Below are positions 18,801 to 26,618 of a stretch of DNA of 64,000 nucleotides, in pieces. A program made the translations under genes and the position numbers. The DNA comes from Ornithinibacillus sp047228935 (GTDB taxonomy: Bacteria; Bacillota; Bacilli; Bacillales; Amphibacillaceae), in contig NZ_JBFEGG010000001.1 of the NCBI RefSeq assembly GCF_047228935.1, positions 868,001-932,000 on the forward strand, written 5' to 3'. The notes below the pieces were generated by a model that had not been told where the DNA came from, made no database searches, and was given only the letters and a program-made list of their open reading frames with translations. Each line of letters opens with the position of its first letter. The stretch's first letter is position 1.

Positions 18801-20176
18801 ATAATTACACGAAGGTATTATTCGGAGAGGATTATGTTTATCGTGCAGGTACAATTGGTACTATTGCTGAAAAGACTGCTTACGGGTATGTAAAAGGTTA
18901 CGCATCTGATAAGAATCTTGTCTTTAAACATGCAGAGGTAGATCGATTAGTGAAGGGTTGTACTGGTGTAAAACGTACTACTGGTCAGCATCCAGGAGGT
19001 ATTATTGTAGTTCCTGATTATATGGAAATCTATGACTTTACACCGATTCAATTTCCAGCAGATGATCGAAAAAGTGAATGGAAAACAACACATTTTGATT
19101 TCCATTCTATTCATGACAATTTATTGAAGCTCGATATACTAGGACACGATGATCCGACTGTTATTCGTATGCTTCAGGATTTAAGTGGAATCGACCCGAA
19201 GACTATTCCGACAGATGATAAAGAGGTAATGAAAATCTTTTCGAGTACGGAGTCTTTAGGAGTAACACCAGAACAAATTAATAGTAAGACGGGTACATTA
19301 GGTGTACCAGAATTTGGTACAAAGTTCGTACGTCAAATGCTAGAAGATACAAAACCAAAAACTTTTGCAGAATTAGTTATTATATCTGGCTTATCACATG
19401 GTACGGATGTATGGTTAGGAAATGCTCAAGAGTTAATCAATGAGGGAATTTGTCAACTTCCTGAAGTAATTGGTTGTCGTGACGATATTATGGTTTATTT
19501 AATGCATAAAGGCTTGGAAGCTTCACTTGCATTTAAGATTATGGAATCAGTGCGTAAGGGTAAAGGATTGCAGGACGAGTGGATTGTTGAAATGAAAAAG
19601 CATAATGTACCAGATTGGTATGTAGAATCTTGTAAAAAAATTAAATACATGTTCCCTAAAGCACACGCTGCAGCTTATGTGTTAATGGCAGTACGTATAG
19701 CTTATTTCAAAGTACATCATCCAATCTTCTTTTATGCTGCATATTTTACAGTTCGTGCTAGTGACTTTGACTTGGATACAATGGTAAAAGGGTCAGAAGC
19801 TATTCGTAAGCGTATTGAAGCAATCAATATAAAGGGAAATGATGCATCACCTAAAGAAAAAAGTTTACTTACGGTTCTTGAAGTTGCACTTGAGATGTGT
19901 GAGAGAGGATTTTCGTTCCAAAAAGTTGATCTTTATAAGTCTAAAGCTTCAGAATTTGTAGTAGACGGGAACACATTGATTCCGCCGTTTAACGCTGTAG
20001 AAGGCTTAGGAACGAATGCGGCGATAAATATCGTGAATGCTAGAGAAGAAGGCGAGTTTCTTTCCAAAGAAGATTTACGTGAAAGAAGTAAGATTTCGAA
20101 AACGGTTCTTGAATATTTGGACAATCATGGTTGTCTAGAAGGTATGGAAGAGAAAAATCAATTATCTTTATTCTAA
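15887..20176 (+). CDS. polC: DNA polymerase III alpha subunit, PolC type (with proofreading exonuclease)
   Basis: PolC is the main replicative polymerase of low-GC Gram-positive bacteria. From ATG 15887 it has 1429 residues: N-terminal domain, OB fold (about 225-320), PHP domain from about residue 330 (EFHAHTTMSQ), the inserted DEDD 3'-5' exonuclease from about 418 (FDVETTGL), the zinc finger (CPEC near 904 and CPTC near 929) and the polymerase palm with PDIDLNFSG near 957. AGGAGG at 15872-15877 favours ATG 15887 over ATG 15881, which is only 3 bases away. The C-terminus ends with QLSLF, a likely clamp-binding peptide. In B. subtilis proS precedes it; here it does not. Confidence 0.98.
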   Translation: MDISKKEKMKLLLEQIEMPVEHIQQYLQVSALRKLEIYKLKKIWHFHIDVEKILPSNIYQELLTRLKHAFQQVAAIELTLYAEDNFCNEELVCDYWQLFLQMTPDISPAYRDLVLNQKPRVNGNKIMLTARNEAEASALKKRLDENFKAFCQKTGMAYHPLTVEVKTEIEEIQKFREQKSIEDQKMILKTIQEKEKRDKERHVEESQPFALGYKIQDEAVEMQQIQEEEKRITVQGYVFDVEIRKLRSGRSLLIAKATDYTDSLQIKMFSRNDEDAAKFEQLKKGMWIKARGSIQTDMYSNELAMMANDMHEVQVASRQDTVSDDEKRIEFHAHTTMSQLDAVVSPARLVEQAAKWGHKAIAITDHGGVQGFPEAYNAGKKNGIKVLYGVEANLVDDGVPIAYNEADVELNDATYVVFDVETTGLSAVYDTIIELAAVKIHQGEIVDRFESFANPHHPLSQTTIDLTGITDDMVKDAPNIDEVLRKFYSWSENAVFVAHNASFDIGFLNQGYQKIGYEKVTNPVIDTLELARFLFPELKNHRLNTLCKHLDIELTQHHRAIYDAEATGYLLWKLVKAVLQKDITNHNQLNDHMGEGNAYQRSRPFHCTLIAQTQEGLKNLYKLVSYAHIDYFYRVPRIPRSILQKYRTGILVGSACDKGEVFETMMQTSSEEAEKVAEFYDYIEVQPPSNYTHLMDRELVQNEAQILDIIKKLVALGERLDKKVIASGNVHYIDDHEKMYRQILIASQAGNPLNRVTLPDTPFRTTNEMLECFSFLGEEKAKEIVVLNTQALADEIEDISPVKDELYTPKIEGADEEIRNLCYTRAKFIYGESIPKIVTDRLEKELDSIISNGFSVIYLISHKLVKKSLDDGYLVGSRGSVGSSFVATMTEITEVNPLPPHYVCPECHYNEFITDGSYASGFDLPDKDCPTCGTSLDKDGQDIPFETFLGFKGDKVPDIDLNFSGEYQPKAHNYTKVLFGEDYVYRAGTIGTIAEKTAYGYVKGYASDKNLVFKHAEVDRLVKGCTGVKRTTGQHPGGIIVVPDYMEIYDFTPIQFPADDRKSEWKTTHFDFHSIHDNLLKLDILGHDDPTVIRMLQDLSGIDPKTIPTDDKEVMKIFSSTESLGVTPEQINSKTGTLGVPEFGTKFVRQMLEDTKPKTFAELVIISGLSHGTDVWLGNAQELINEGICQLPEVIGCRDDIMVYLMHKGLEASLAFKIMESVRKGKGLQDEWIVEMKKHNVPDWYVESCKKIKYMFPKAHAAAYVLMAVRIAYFKVHHPIFFYAAYFTVRASDFDLDTMVKGSEAIRKRIEAINIKGNDASPKEKSLLTVLEVALEMCERGFSFQKVDLYKSKASEFVVDGNTLIPPFNAVEGLGTNAAINIVNAREEGEFLSKEDLRERSKISKTVLEYLDNHGCLEGMEEKNQLSLF

Positions 20177-20206
20177 ATTTCAAACAAGTAATTTTAGAAT
20201 TTGGTT

Positions 20207-20258
20207 TGAGAGGTTTCCTTTTGTGGTATTTATTCATGAAGGGATCACCTCTCATTTT
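20207..20258 (+). terminator. Probable terminator after polC
   Basis: TGAGAGGT (20207-20214) pairs with ACCTCTCA (20247-20254), with an inner CCTT/AAGG pairing, followed by TTTT. The loop is long, so efficiency is uncertain. Confidence 0.45.
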
Positions 20259-20384
20259 CTTCCTTAAACCTAGGTTATGATATTTCTTGATAGAACCTTT
20301 CATCCTTAGATATAATTGTAATAAATTCGAGTGTGATATAGTAATACATACATAAGCATGGATAAAAAGATAAGGATGTGATCA

Positions 20385-21263
20385 ATGATGCCAGATTTGA
20401 TTAAAAGCGATGATATTCATGAATTCCTTATGCTAAATCGTACTCCTTTTGAAGAAAGACTTCTTAGCGTGGCGGTAAACGTTCGGGATAAGATAAATGA
20501 AATACATTTAATTGGTAATATTAATCTATTAGATAATGCCCACCATTTAGTACTATTAGTTGTGGATCGTAAGTTTAAGGAAGTAGAAGAATTTGCAAAA
20601 AGAGAAGGTATTGTTTGGGCAAAACATGCGATGACCCTTAGTTTTAAATTGGAATGGATTCGTGCCATACGTAAAACTTTTTGGGAGTTTTTACATCATT
20701 TTGATGTTTTATTAGGAAATAACGAGAAAGACAGTGAAAGTTTCTACGTAGAAACTAGTAATTATAATGAACTAATTGATTCATTTACAAATAGTTTTTT
20801 TATAAGCTACTCAAAATATAAAGATGAATTAATAGAAAGACAACAAAAGTTGGTTAATAATCTTTCTGTGCCTATTATTCCTATCACAGAAGATGTATGT
20901 ATATTACCTTTAATTGGTACAATTGATACGAATCGAGCAAATATTATTGAGGAAAAGGTATTGCTGGAGGTAGGAAGACTTAGAATCCAAACATTAATAA
21001 TGGACCTATCAGGAATTGCGGAGATGGATAATGAAGCAATTAAGTTATTCTTAAAATTATTAGATGGTGTGGCGATGATGGGAAGTGAACTAGTTATTAC
21101 TGGTTTACGCCCAGAAATTGTACGAAACATGATTAAACTTGATGTTGAATTCGGTGGAAAAGCAACTACTAAGGCATCACTTCAAAAGGCATTACAGGAT
21201 TATTTAAAACTTGATAATAGTAAAAGTAATAAAGAATCTTTAGTTGATTTATTTTCCAAATAA
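20385..21263 (+). CDS. RsbR-like STAS-domain protein
   Basis: A 292-residue protein with an N-terminal helical, globin-like sensor region (residues 1-150) and a C-terminal STAS domain (about 160-275), the layout of RsbR co-antagonists that form stressosomes with RsbS and RsbT and control SigB. The match is clearest at ILPLIGTIDTNRA, LIMDLSGIAEMD and ITGLRPEIVRNMI. At the two places where I expect phosphorylated threonines in RsbR proteins, this one has asparagine (N216 and N248). No rsbS, rsbT or sigB is nearby, and B. subtilis has no gene between polC and rimP. Its role is therefore unknown; it may be a constitutive or decoy stressosome subunit. Confidence 0.8.
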   Translation: MMPDLIKSDDIHEFLMLNRTPFEERLLSVAVNVRDKINEIHLIGNINLLDNAHHLVLLVVDRKFKEVEEFAKREGIVWAKHAMTLSFKLEWIRAIRKTFWEFLHHFDVLLGNNEKDSESFYVETSNYNELIDSFTNSFFISYSKYKDELIERQQKLVNNLSVPIIPITEDVCILPLIGTIDTNRANIIEEKVLLEVGRLRIQTLIMDLSGIAEMDNEAIKLFLKLLDGVAMMGSELVITGLRPEIVRNMIKLDVEFGGKATTKASLQKALQDYLKLDNSKSNKESLVDLFSK

Positions 21264-21292
21264 AGAAATGTAAGTGTTTTTCCGTTAACTTC

Positions 21293-21321
21293 TTGCAAGC
21301 AATTATTACTTATGGTATATT
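21293..21321 (+). promoter_or_regulatory. SigA-type promoter for the rimP-nusA-infB operon
   Basis: TTGCAA at 21293-21298 and TATATT at 21316-21321 have a 17-base spacer. The transcript would carry a leader of about 190 bases with two hairpins before rimP. Confidence 0.65.
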
Positions 21322-21350
21322 TTAGAAGTAAGTATCGATAGTATCGGACT

Positions 21351-21375
21351 AAAGAGTGGGCATCTCCCACTCTTT
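21351..21375 (+). terminator. First leader hairpin of the rimP operon
   Basis: AAAGAGTGGG (21351-21360) pairs perfectly with CCCACTCTTT (21366-21375) around a 5-base loop, followed by CTTC. In B. subtilis the nusA operon leader is reported to be controlled by NusA-dependent termination, so this is a candidate for the same kind of feedback. Confidence 0.6.
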
Positions 21376-21405
21376 CTTCGTAATCTGCCTACCTTGTGTA
21401 AACTT

Positions 21406-21430
21406 CCCTTGCCTTCTTGGCAAGGGTTTT
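21406..21430 (+). terminator. Second leader hairpin of the rimP operon
   Basis: CCCTTGCC (21406-21413) pairs perfectly with GGCAAGGG (21419-21426) around a 5-base loop and is followed by TTTT and an AT-rich run. Its core resembles the leader hairpins of polC and spoIIIE. Confidence 0.6.
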
Positions 21431-21519
21431 ATATTGTTTTGCTATGAAATGAAAAACAGGTAGTTAGTCAATAATAAGAATAGTAAGTACAGCTAGAGAT
21501 AAAAGGAGGAAGGTAAGAT

Positions 21520-21990
21520 TTGAGCTCTCAGGTTGTTAACACTACAGAAGAATTGGTTCGGCCAATTTTAGAAGAAAAGAATCTAGAATTAGTTGATATC
21601 GAATATGTAAAAGAAGGTAAGAATTGGTTTTTAAGAGTTTTTATTGATAAAGAAGGCGGAATAGATATAACAGAATGTGGCGAAGTGTCCGAACAATTGA
21701 GTGAAAAGTTAGATGAAGTTGACCCAATTAAGGAAGCGTATTTCCTAGAAGTTTCCTCACCGGGAGTAGAACGCCCATTAAAAACTGTAGAGGACTTTGC
21801 AAAAAGTGTAAACAAAAATGTTTATGTAAAGTTATTTGAACCAATCAATGGCGAAAAGGCATACGAAGGAATCTTGATCAGCTTCTCAAATAATATTGCT
21901 ACCATTGAGTACAAAGTGAAAACACGAAAGCAACAAATAGAGATTCCATTTGAGAAAATAGCAAAAGCGAGACTCGCAGTTGCACTATAA
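21520..21990 (+). CDS. rimP: Ribosome maturation factor RimP
   Basis: RimP assists 30S subunit assembly. The 156-residue protein has the typical two-domain form, with LVDIEYVKEGKNWFLRVFID and LEVSSPGVERPL visible. TTG 21520 is the start, with AAGGAGGA at 21503-21510 correctly spaced. It heads the nusA operon as in nearly all bacteria, and is followed by nusA after 16 bases. Confidence 0.96.
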   Translation: MSSQVVNTTEELVRPILEEKNLELVDIEYVKEGKNWFLRVFIDKEGGIDITECGEVSEQLSEKLDEVDPIKEAYFLEVSSPGVERPLKTVEDFAKSVNKNVYVKLFEPINGEKAYEGILISFSNNIATIEYKVKTRKQQIEIPFEKIAKARLAVAL

Positions 21991-22006
21991 GGGGGAAAAG
22001 TAGAAA

Positions 22007-23107
22007 ATGAGCAGTCAATTGTTTGATGCAATTGAAAATTTGGGTAAAGAAAAAGGTATTGATAAGGAAATCTTAATTGAGGCTTTAGAAGCTGCTTTAA
22101 TATCAGCTTATAAAAAGAATTTTAAGTCTGCTACAAATGTTCGTGTGGAGTTAAATGAAGCATCTGGTACAATGCGAGTTTTCTCACGAAAAACTGTTGT
22201 AGAAGAAGTAGAAGATAGCCAACAAGAAATTTCGTTAGATGAAGCTAAGAAAATTGATCCTAACTATGAAGTTGAAGATGTTATTGAGGTAGAAGTAACT
22301 CCAAAGGATTTTGGTAGAATTGCTGCCCAAGCTGCTAAGCAGGTTGTAACTCAACGAGTTCGTGAAGCGGAAAGAGGCGTGATATTCAGCGAGTATGCTG
22401 ACCGTGAAGAAGATGTTATGACGGGTATCATTCAACGAATTGATCCGCGATTTGTTTACGTGAATTTAGGTAAGATAGAAGCAAAACTACCGGAGTCTGA
22501 GCAAATGCCAACAGAAGATTATCAGGTTCATGATCGATTAAAAGTGTTTGTCACTAAAGTTGAAAACACAAGTAAGGGACCACAAATCTTTATTTCTAGA
22601 TCACATCCTGGTTTACTGAAACGATTATTTGAAATGGAAGTACCCGAAATTTATGACGGGATTGTTGAAATTAAGTCTGTTGCAAGAGAAGCGGGAGATC
22701 GTTCTAAAATAGCTGTATTTGCAGAAGACCAAGAGATTGATCCAGTCGGCTCATGTGTAGGACAAAAAGGTCAGCGTGTACAAGCGATTGTGAATGAATT
22801 AAAAGGAGAAAAAATTGATATAGTTGAGTGGTCTGAAGACCCTGTTGTATACGTTTCTAATGCGCTAAGTCCGTCTAAAGTTATTCGAGTATTAGTAAAT
22901 GAAGAAGAAAAATCTACTACGGTTATCGTGCCAGATTATCAATTATCTCTTGCTATCGGAAAGCGCGGGCAAAATGCACGTCTTGCTGCAAAACTTACTG
23001 GCTGGAAAATTGATATTAAAAGTGAATCAGAGGCACGTGAAGAAGGCTTATTAACGGAAGAAGAAAATACAGATTACGCAGAAGTCGAAGAGGATTTATT
23101 CGAATAA
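22007..23107 (+). CDS. nusA: Transcription termination/antitermination factor NusA
   Basis: NusA binds RNA polymerase and affects pausing, termination and antitermination. The 366-residue protein has the N-terminal polymerase-binding domain, an S1 domain (about 133-200) and two KH domains (DPVGSCVGQKGQRVQ and LAIGKRGQNARLAAKL), and it lacks the C-terminal acidic repeats of proteobacterial NusA, which is normal for Firmicutes. A GGGGG ribosome-binding site precedes ATG 22007. Confidence 0.98.
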   Translation: MSSQLFDAIENLGKEKGIDKEILIEALEAALISAYKKNFKSATNVRVELNEASGTMRVFSRKTVVEEVEDSQQEISLDEAKKIDPNYEVEDVIEVEVTPKDFGRIAAQAAKQVVTQRVREAERGVIFSEYADREEDVMTGIIQRIDPRFVYVNLGKIEAKLPESEQMPTEDYQVHDRLKVFVTKVENTSKGPQIFISRSHPGLLKRLFEMEVPEIYDGIVEIKSVAREAGDRSKIAVFAEDQEIDPVGSCVGQKGQRVQAIVNELKGEKIDIVEWSEDPVVYVSNALSPSKVIRVLVNEEEKSTTVIVPDYQLSLAIGKRGQNARLAAKLTGWKIDIKSESEAREEGLLTEEENTDYAEVEEDLFE

Positions 23108-23120
23108 GGGAGAGGGAAGT

Positions 23121-23399
23121 ATGGTTGGAAAACGAAAAACTCCAGAGCGTAAATGTGTCGTTACTAACGAAATGAGACCTAAGAAAGAGCTTATCCGTGT
23201 GGTTCGTAACAAAGAAGGAGAGGTCTTTGTAGATTCTACTGGGAAGAAAAATGGTAGAGGAGCTTATCTAACAAGAGACCTTGAGGTAATTAATAAAGCT
23301 GAAAAGATAGGTGTTTTAAGTAAGCATTTGAATGCGGAAATTAATGCTTCCATTTATGAAGAATTAAGAACACTTGTAAGTGATCAAAATGAAAAGTAA
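23121..23399 (+). CDS. rnpM: RNase P modulator RnpM (YlxR)
   Basis: A 92-residue YlxR-family protein with the RKCVVTNEMRPKKELIRVVR and GRGAYLTRD segments. In B. subtilis this protein was reported to bind the RNase P RNA and lower its activity. The gene follows nusA by 13 bases and overlaps the start of ylxQ. Confidence 0.92.
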   Translation: MVGKRKTPERKCVVTNEMRPKKELIRVVRNKEGEVFVDSTGKKNGRGAYLTRDLEVINKAEKIGVLSKHLNAEINASIYEELRTLVSDQNEK

Positions 23400-23691
23400 T
23401 TATTTAAATATTATAGGTATAGCATTTCGAGCAGGTAAATGTTCTACAGGGGAAGAAACTATCGTCAAAGACATACAGAAAAAGCGAGCAAAATTAGTAC
23501 TTATAGCAAATGATGTAGGTCCACAAACACGAAAAAAGCTTACGGATAAATGTAATTCATATGATGTTCCATATGTGATTGTGTCCGATGACCGAGATAC
23601 ATTATCAAATGCTATCGGAAAATCCCATAGAGTAGCTATTGCAATTTTAGAAGAAGGTTTTGCCAAAAAATTAGAATCTCTACTCGGGTAA
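23389..23691 (+). CDS. ylxQ: L7Ae/L30e-family RNA-binding protein YlxQ
   Basis: A 100-residue L7Ae-like protein (GIAFRAGKCSTGEETIVKDIQ, AKLVLIANDVG, VAIAILEEGFAKKL). Family members bind kink-turn RNA, although in B. subtilis YlxQ itself was reported not to show clear k-turn binding, so its target is open. ATG 23389 gives the family length; GTG 23380 is also in frame. I see no strong ribosome-binding site, so translation is likely coupled to rnpM, which ends at 23399. Confidence 0.9.
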   Translation: MKSNYLNIIGIAFRAGKCSTGEETIVKDIQKKRAKLVLIANDVGPQTRKKLTDKCNSYDVPYVIVSDDRDTLSNAIGKSHRVAIAILEEGFAKKLESLLG

Positions 23692-23711
23692 ATAAATTCG
23701 GGGGTGAACGT

Positions 23712-25877
23712 ATGCGTAAAATGCGTGTATATGAATATGCGAAACAACAAAATGTCACAAGTAAAGATGTAATAAATTTTTTGAAAGAGAATAATATTGA
23801 AGTTTCTAATCATATGTCAACAATTGAAGATGATACGATAACGAAATTAAACCAAAGATTCTCTAAAAACCAAAGCAATCAAACAAAATCAACAAAACAA
23901 CCAAATCCTGAGAAAAAAACTAATCATCAGGAAAATAAAAAAGAAAAAGGATCAAATTTGAACTCAAATCCGAATACAAACAAGCAAGTACAACATACTA
24001 AAAAACAAATGAATACTAACAACCAGAAACCAAACAACAATAATAAACAACATAATAAAGGACCAAAAAACAAAAAGAACAAACCTAATAAACAAGTCGC
24101 TCAACAGCCAGTTGTCAAAGAAACACCAAAAGAAATTAAGTATTCTGGCACATTGACTGTAAGTGAGTTGGCTGAAAAACTAAACAAGGAAGCTTCTGAA
24201 ATAATTAAGAAACTTATGTTCTTAGGTGTTATGGCAACGAAAAACCAAGACCTTGATGATGACGCGATTGAATTAATTTGCGCAGAATTTGACGTTGAGG
24301 TTGAAAAGGTAATAATTTTAGAGGATACAGACCTTGATAAATACATGGAAGAAGATGACGATTCTGTATTAGTGGAAAGACCAGCTGTTGTGACCATTAT
24401 GGGGCACGTTGACCATGGGAAAACGACACTACTTGACTCTATACGTAATACAAAGGTTACTGCTGGTGAAGCAGGTGGTATTACCCAACATATTGGAGCG
24501 TATCAAGTTAAAAAGGATGGTAAAAAAATTACTTTCCTTGATACACCAGGACACGCAGCGTTTACAAGCATGCGTTCACGCGGTGCTCAAGTTACAGATA
24601 TTGCAATTATCGTCGTAGCCGCAGATGATGGTGTAATGCCACAGACAGTAGAGGCAATTAACCATGCTAAAGCAGCAGAAGTACCGATTATAATTGCTGT
24701 AAACAAAATGGATAAAGAATCTGCTAACCCTGATCGTGTGATGCAGGAATTAACAGAGTATGAATTAGTTCCTGAAGATTGGGGCGGAGATACGATATTC
24801 GTTCCGCTATCAGCATTAAAAGGTGAAGGCATTGATGATCTTCTTGAAATGATTGTTCTTGTAACAGAAGTTGAAGAACTAAAAGCAAATCCAAATCGTA
24901 ATGCAACTGGTACTGTTATTGAGGCACAGCTTGATAAGGGGCGTGGATCTGTTGCAACATTGCTAGTGCAAAATGGGACACTTCGTGTAGGGGATCCGAT
25001 TGTTGTTGGTAATACATTTGGTCGTGTACGTGCAATGGTAAACGACCTTGGTCAACGTGTTAAAGAAGCAGGGCCATCTACTCCTGTAGAAATTACTGGG
25101 TTAAATGAAGTACCACAAGCTGGAGACCAATTCCTAGTATTTGATGATGAAAAAACTGCTCGACAAATCGGAGAAGCTCGTCAACAAAAACAAATCCAAG
25201 AGAATCGCTCTGAAACAAATAAAGTTAGCTTGGATGATTTATTTGAACAAATCAAGCAAGGTGAAATGAAAGAAATCAACGTAATTATTAAGGCTGACGT
25301 TCAAGGCTCTGTAGAAGCACTTGCATCGTCACTTCAAAAGATTGAAGTAGAGGGTGTCAAAATTAAAATTATACACACTGGTGTCGGTGCAATTACGGAA
25401 TCAGATATTATATTAGCCTCAGCTTCTAATGCGATTGTAATTGGATTCAACGTCCGTCCTGATGCAAATGCTAAAAACACGGCAGAAAACGAGAAAGTTG
25501 ATATTCGTCTTCACCGTATCATTTATAAAGTTATTGAAGAAATTGAATCAGCAATGAAAGGGATGCTTGATCCAGAATTCGAAGAAAAAGTTATTGGGCA
25601 AGCAGAAGTTCGTGAAACATTTAAAGTTTCCAAAGTCGGAACAATTGCTGGTAGTTATGTAACAGATGGTAAATTAACACGTGATGCTGGAATTCGCCTA
25701 ATTCGTAACGGAGTTGTTGTTTTTGAAGGTGAAATCGATACGTTAAAACGTTTTAAAGATGATGTAAAAGAAGTTGCTCAAAATTATGAATGTGGTATCA
25801 CAATTAAGAATTATAATGATATTAAAGAAGGCGACATTATTGAGGCATTTGTCATGGAGGAAATTGAACGTAAATGA
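23712..25877 (+). CDS. infB: Translation initiation factor IF-2
   Basis: IF-2 is the GTPase that brings initiator tRNA to the 30S subunit. The 721-residue protein has a short N-terminal helix, then a very Asn/Lys/Gln-rich linker (about residues 50-135), a second IF-2 N domain, the G domain with GHVDHGKTT near residue 230 and DTPGHAAF and NKMD motifs, and the C-terminal beta-barrel domains. The ATG has a GGGGGTGA site. The Asn-rich linker is unusually low in complexity but occupies a region that is variable across the family. Confidence 0.98.
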   Translation: MRKMRVYEYAKQQNVTSKDVINFLKENNIEVSNHMSTIEDDTITKLNQRFSKNQSNQTKSTKQPNPEKKTNHQENKKEKGSNLNSNPNTNKQVQHTKKQMNTNNQKPNNNNKQHNKGPKNKKNKPNKQVAQQPVVKETPKEIKYSGTLTVSELAEKLNKEASEIIKKLMFLGVMATKNQDLDDDAIELICAEFDVEVEKVIILEDTDLDKYMEEDDDSVLVERPAVVTIMGHVDHGKTTLLDSIRNTKVTAGEAGGITQHIGAYQVKKDGKKITFLDTPGHAAFTSMRSRGAQVTDIAIIVVAADDGVMPQTVEAINHAKAAEVPIIIAVNKMDKESANPDRVMQELTEYELVPEDWGGDTIFVPLSALKGEGIDDLLEMIVLVTEVEELKANPNRNATGTVIEAQLDKGRGSVATLLVQNGTLRVGDPIVVGNTFGRVRAMVNDLGQRVKEAGPSTPVEITGLNEVPQAGDQFLVFDDEKTARQIGEARQQKQIQENRSETNKVSLDDLFEQIKQGEMKEINVIIKADVQGSVEALASSLQKIEVEGVKIKIIHTGVGAITESDIILASASNAIVIGFNVRPDANAKNTAENEKVDIRLHRIIYKVIEEIESAMKGMLDPEFEEKVIGQAEVRETFKVSKVGTIAGSYVTDGKLTRDAGIRLIRNGVVVFEGEIDTLKRFKDDVKEVAQNYECGITIKNYNDIKEGDIIEAFVMEEIERK

Positions 25878-26152
25878 TTTTCTTTCTTGAAGTAGAATGC
25901 ATGATGTACGACGGTCACTCATTGAAAGATAAACGTTCCATTATCAAACGATTATTAGCGAAATTAAGAAATGAGCTAAATGTTGCGGTAACAGAACTTG
26001 ATTATCATGATCTCTGGCAACGTACAAAGTTAGGCATCGTAACGATAACAAATGAACGCAGCCATGGTGAGCAAGTAATGCAGGAAGTACTTCGAGTAAT
26101 TGATACGTATTCCGAATTAGAAAGAACGATCTCGAATTTAGAAATTGTATAG
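25874..26152 (+). CDS. ylxP: DUF503-family protein YlxP
   Basis: A 92-residue YlxP (DUF503) protein whose start overlaps the infB stop by 4 bases. The HSLKDKRSIIKRLLAKLRN segment is characteristic. The family is always near infB and rbfA, which points to ribosome assembly, but no biochemical function is firmly assigned. Confidence 0.93.
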   Translation: MIFFLEVECMMYDGHSLKDKRSIIKRLLAKLRNELNVAVTELDYHDLWQRTKLGIVTITNERSHGEQVMQEVLRVIDTYSELERTISNLEIV

Positions 26153-26193
26153 CTATTTCGGAATACAGGTGCTTAAATGAAGAGGTGATTGCT

Positions 26194-26538
26194 ATGAGTA
26201 ACGTACGAGCAAATCGAGTGGCGGAACAAATGAAAAAAGAACTTGGTGAAATCTTAACAAGAAAGATTAAAGACCCTCGTGTTGGTTTTGTTACAGTAAC
26301 AGATGTTGAAGTTACAGGTGACTTGCAACAAGCAACTGTATATATATCAGTACTTGGGGATGATTCTAAGAAAAAGGATACATTACTTGGTCTAGCAAAG
26401 GCAAAAGGATTTATCCGTTCTGAAATTGGGAATCGAATCCGATTAAGAAAAACACCTGAGATTACGTTTGAATTTGATGAAGCACTTGAATATGGAAATC
26501 GTATCGAAACTATTTTACGTGATTTAAACAAGCAATAA
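26194..26538 (+). CDS. rbfA: Ribosome-binding factor A
   Basis: RbfA is a KH-fold protein that helps mature the 30S subunit and the 16S 5' end. The 114-residue sequence has the family N-terminus (NVRANRVAEQMKKELGEIL) and VTVTDVEVTGDLQQATVYISVLG. AGAGGTGA at 26181-26188 favours ATG 26194; GTG 26185 is in frame but is inside the site. Confidence 0.96.
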   Translation: MSNVRANRVAEQMKKELGEILTRKIKDPRVGFVTVTDVEVTGDLQQATVYISVLGDDSKKKDTLLGLAKAKGFIRSEIGNRIRLRKTPEITFEFDEALEYGNRIETILRDLNKQ

Positions 26539-26555
26539 TTCAATAGTCTAAAAAT

Positions 26556-26585
26556 AAAATCTGGCTCTTTGTGGGTCAGATTTTT
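26556..26585 (+). terminator. Weak hairpin with T-run between rbfA and truB
   Basis: AAAATCTG (26556-26563) can pair with CAGATTTT (26577-26584) around a 13-base loop, followed by T residues. It could weaken transcription into truB. Confidence 0.5.
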
Positions 26586-26618
26586 ATTAAGACTAGACTT
26601 TTTGGGGGTATTTATTTA

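Noticed and set aside
23400..23813. Minus-strand frame of 137 codons across ylxQ and the start of infB
   Set aside because: It lies opposite conserved genes and has no family features.
25944..26543. Long minus-strand open frame (199 codons) across ylxP and rbfA
   Set aside because: It is a mirror of two well-conserved + strand genes, with Ser/Phe/Leu-rich composition typical of antisense frames and no ribosome-binding site.
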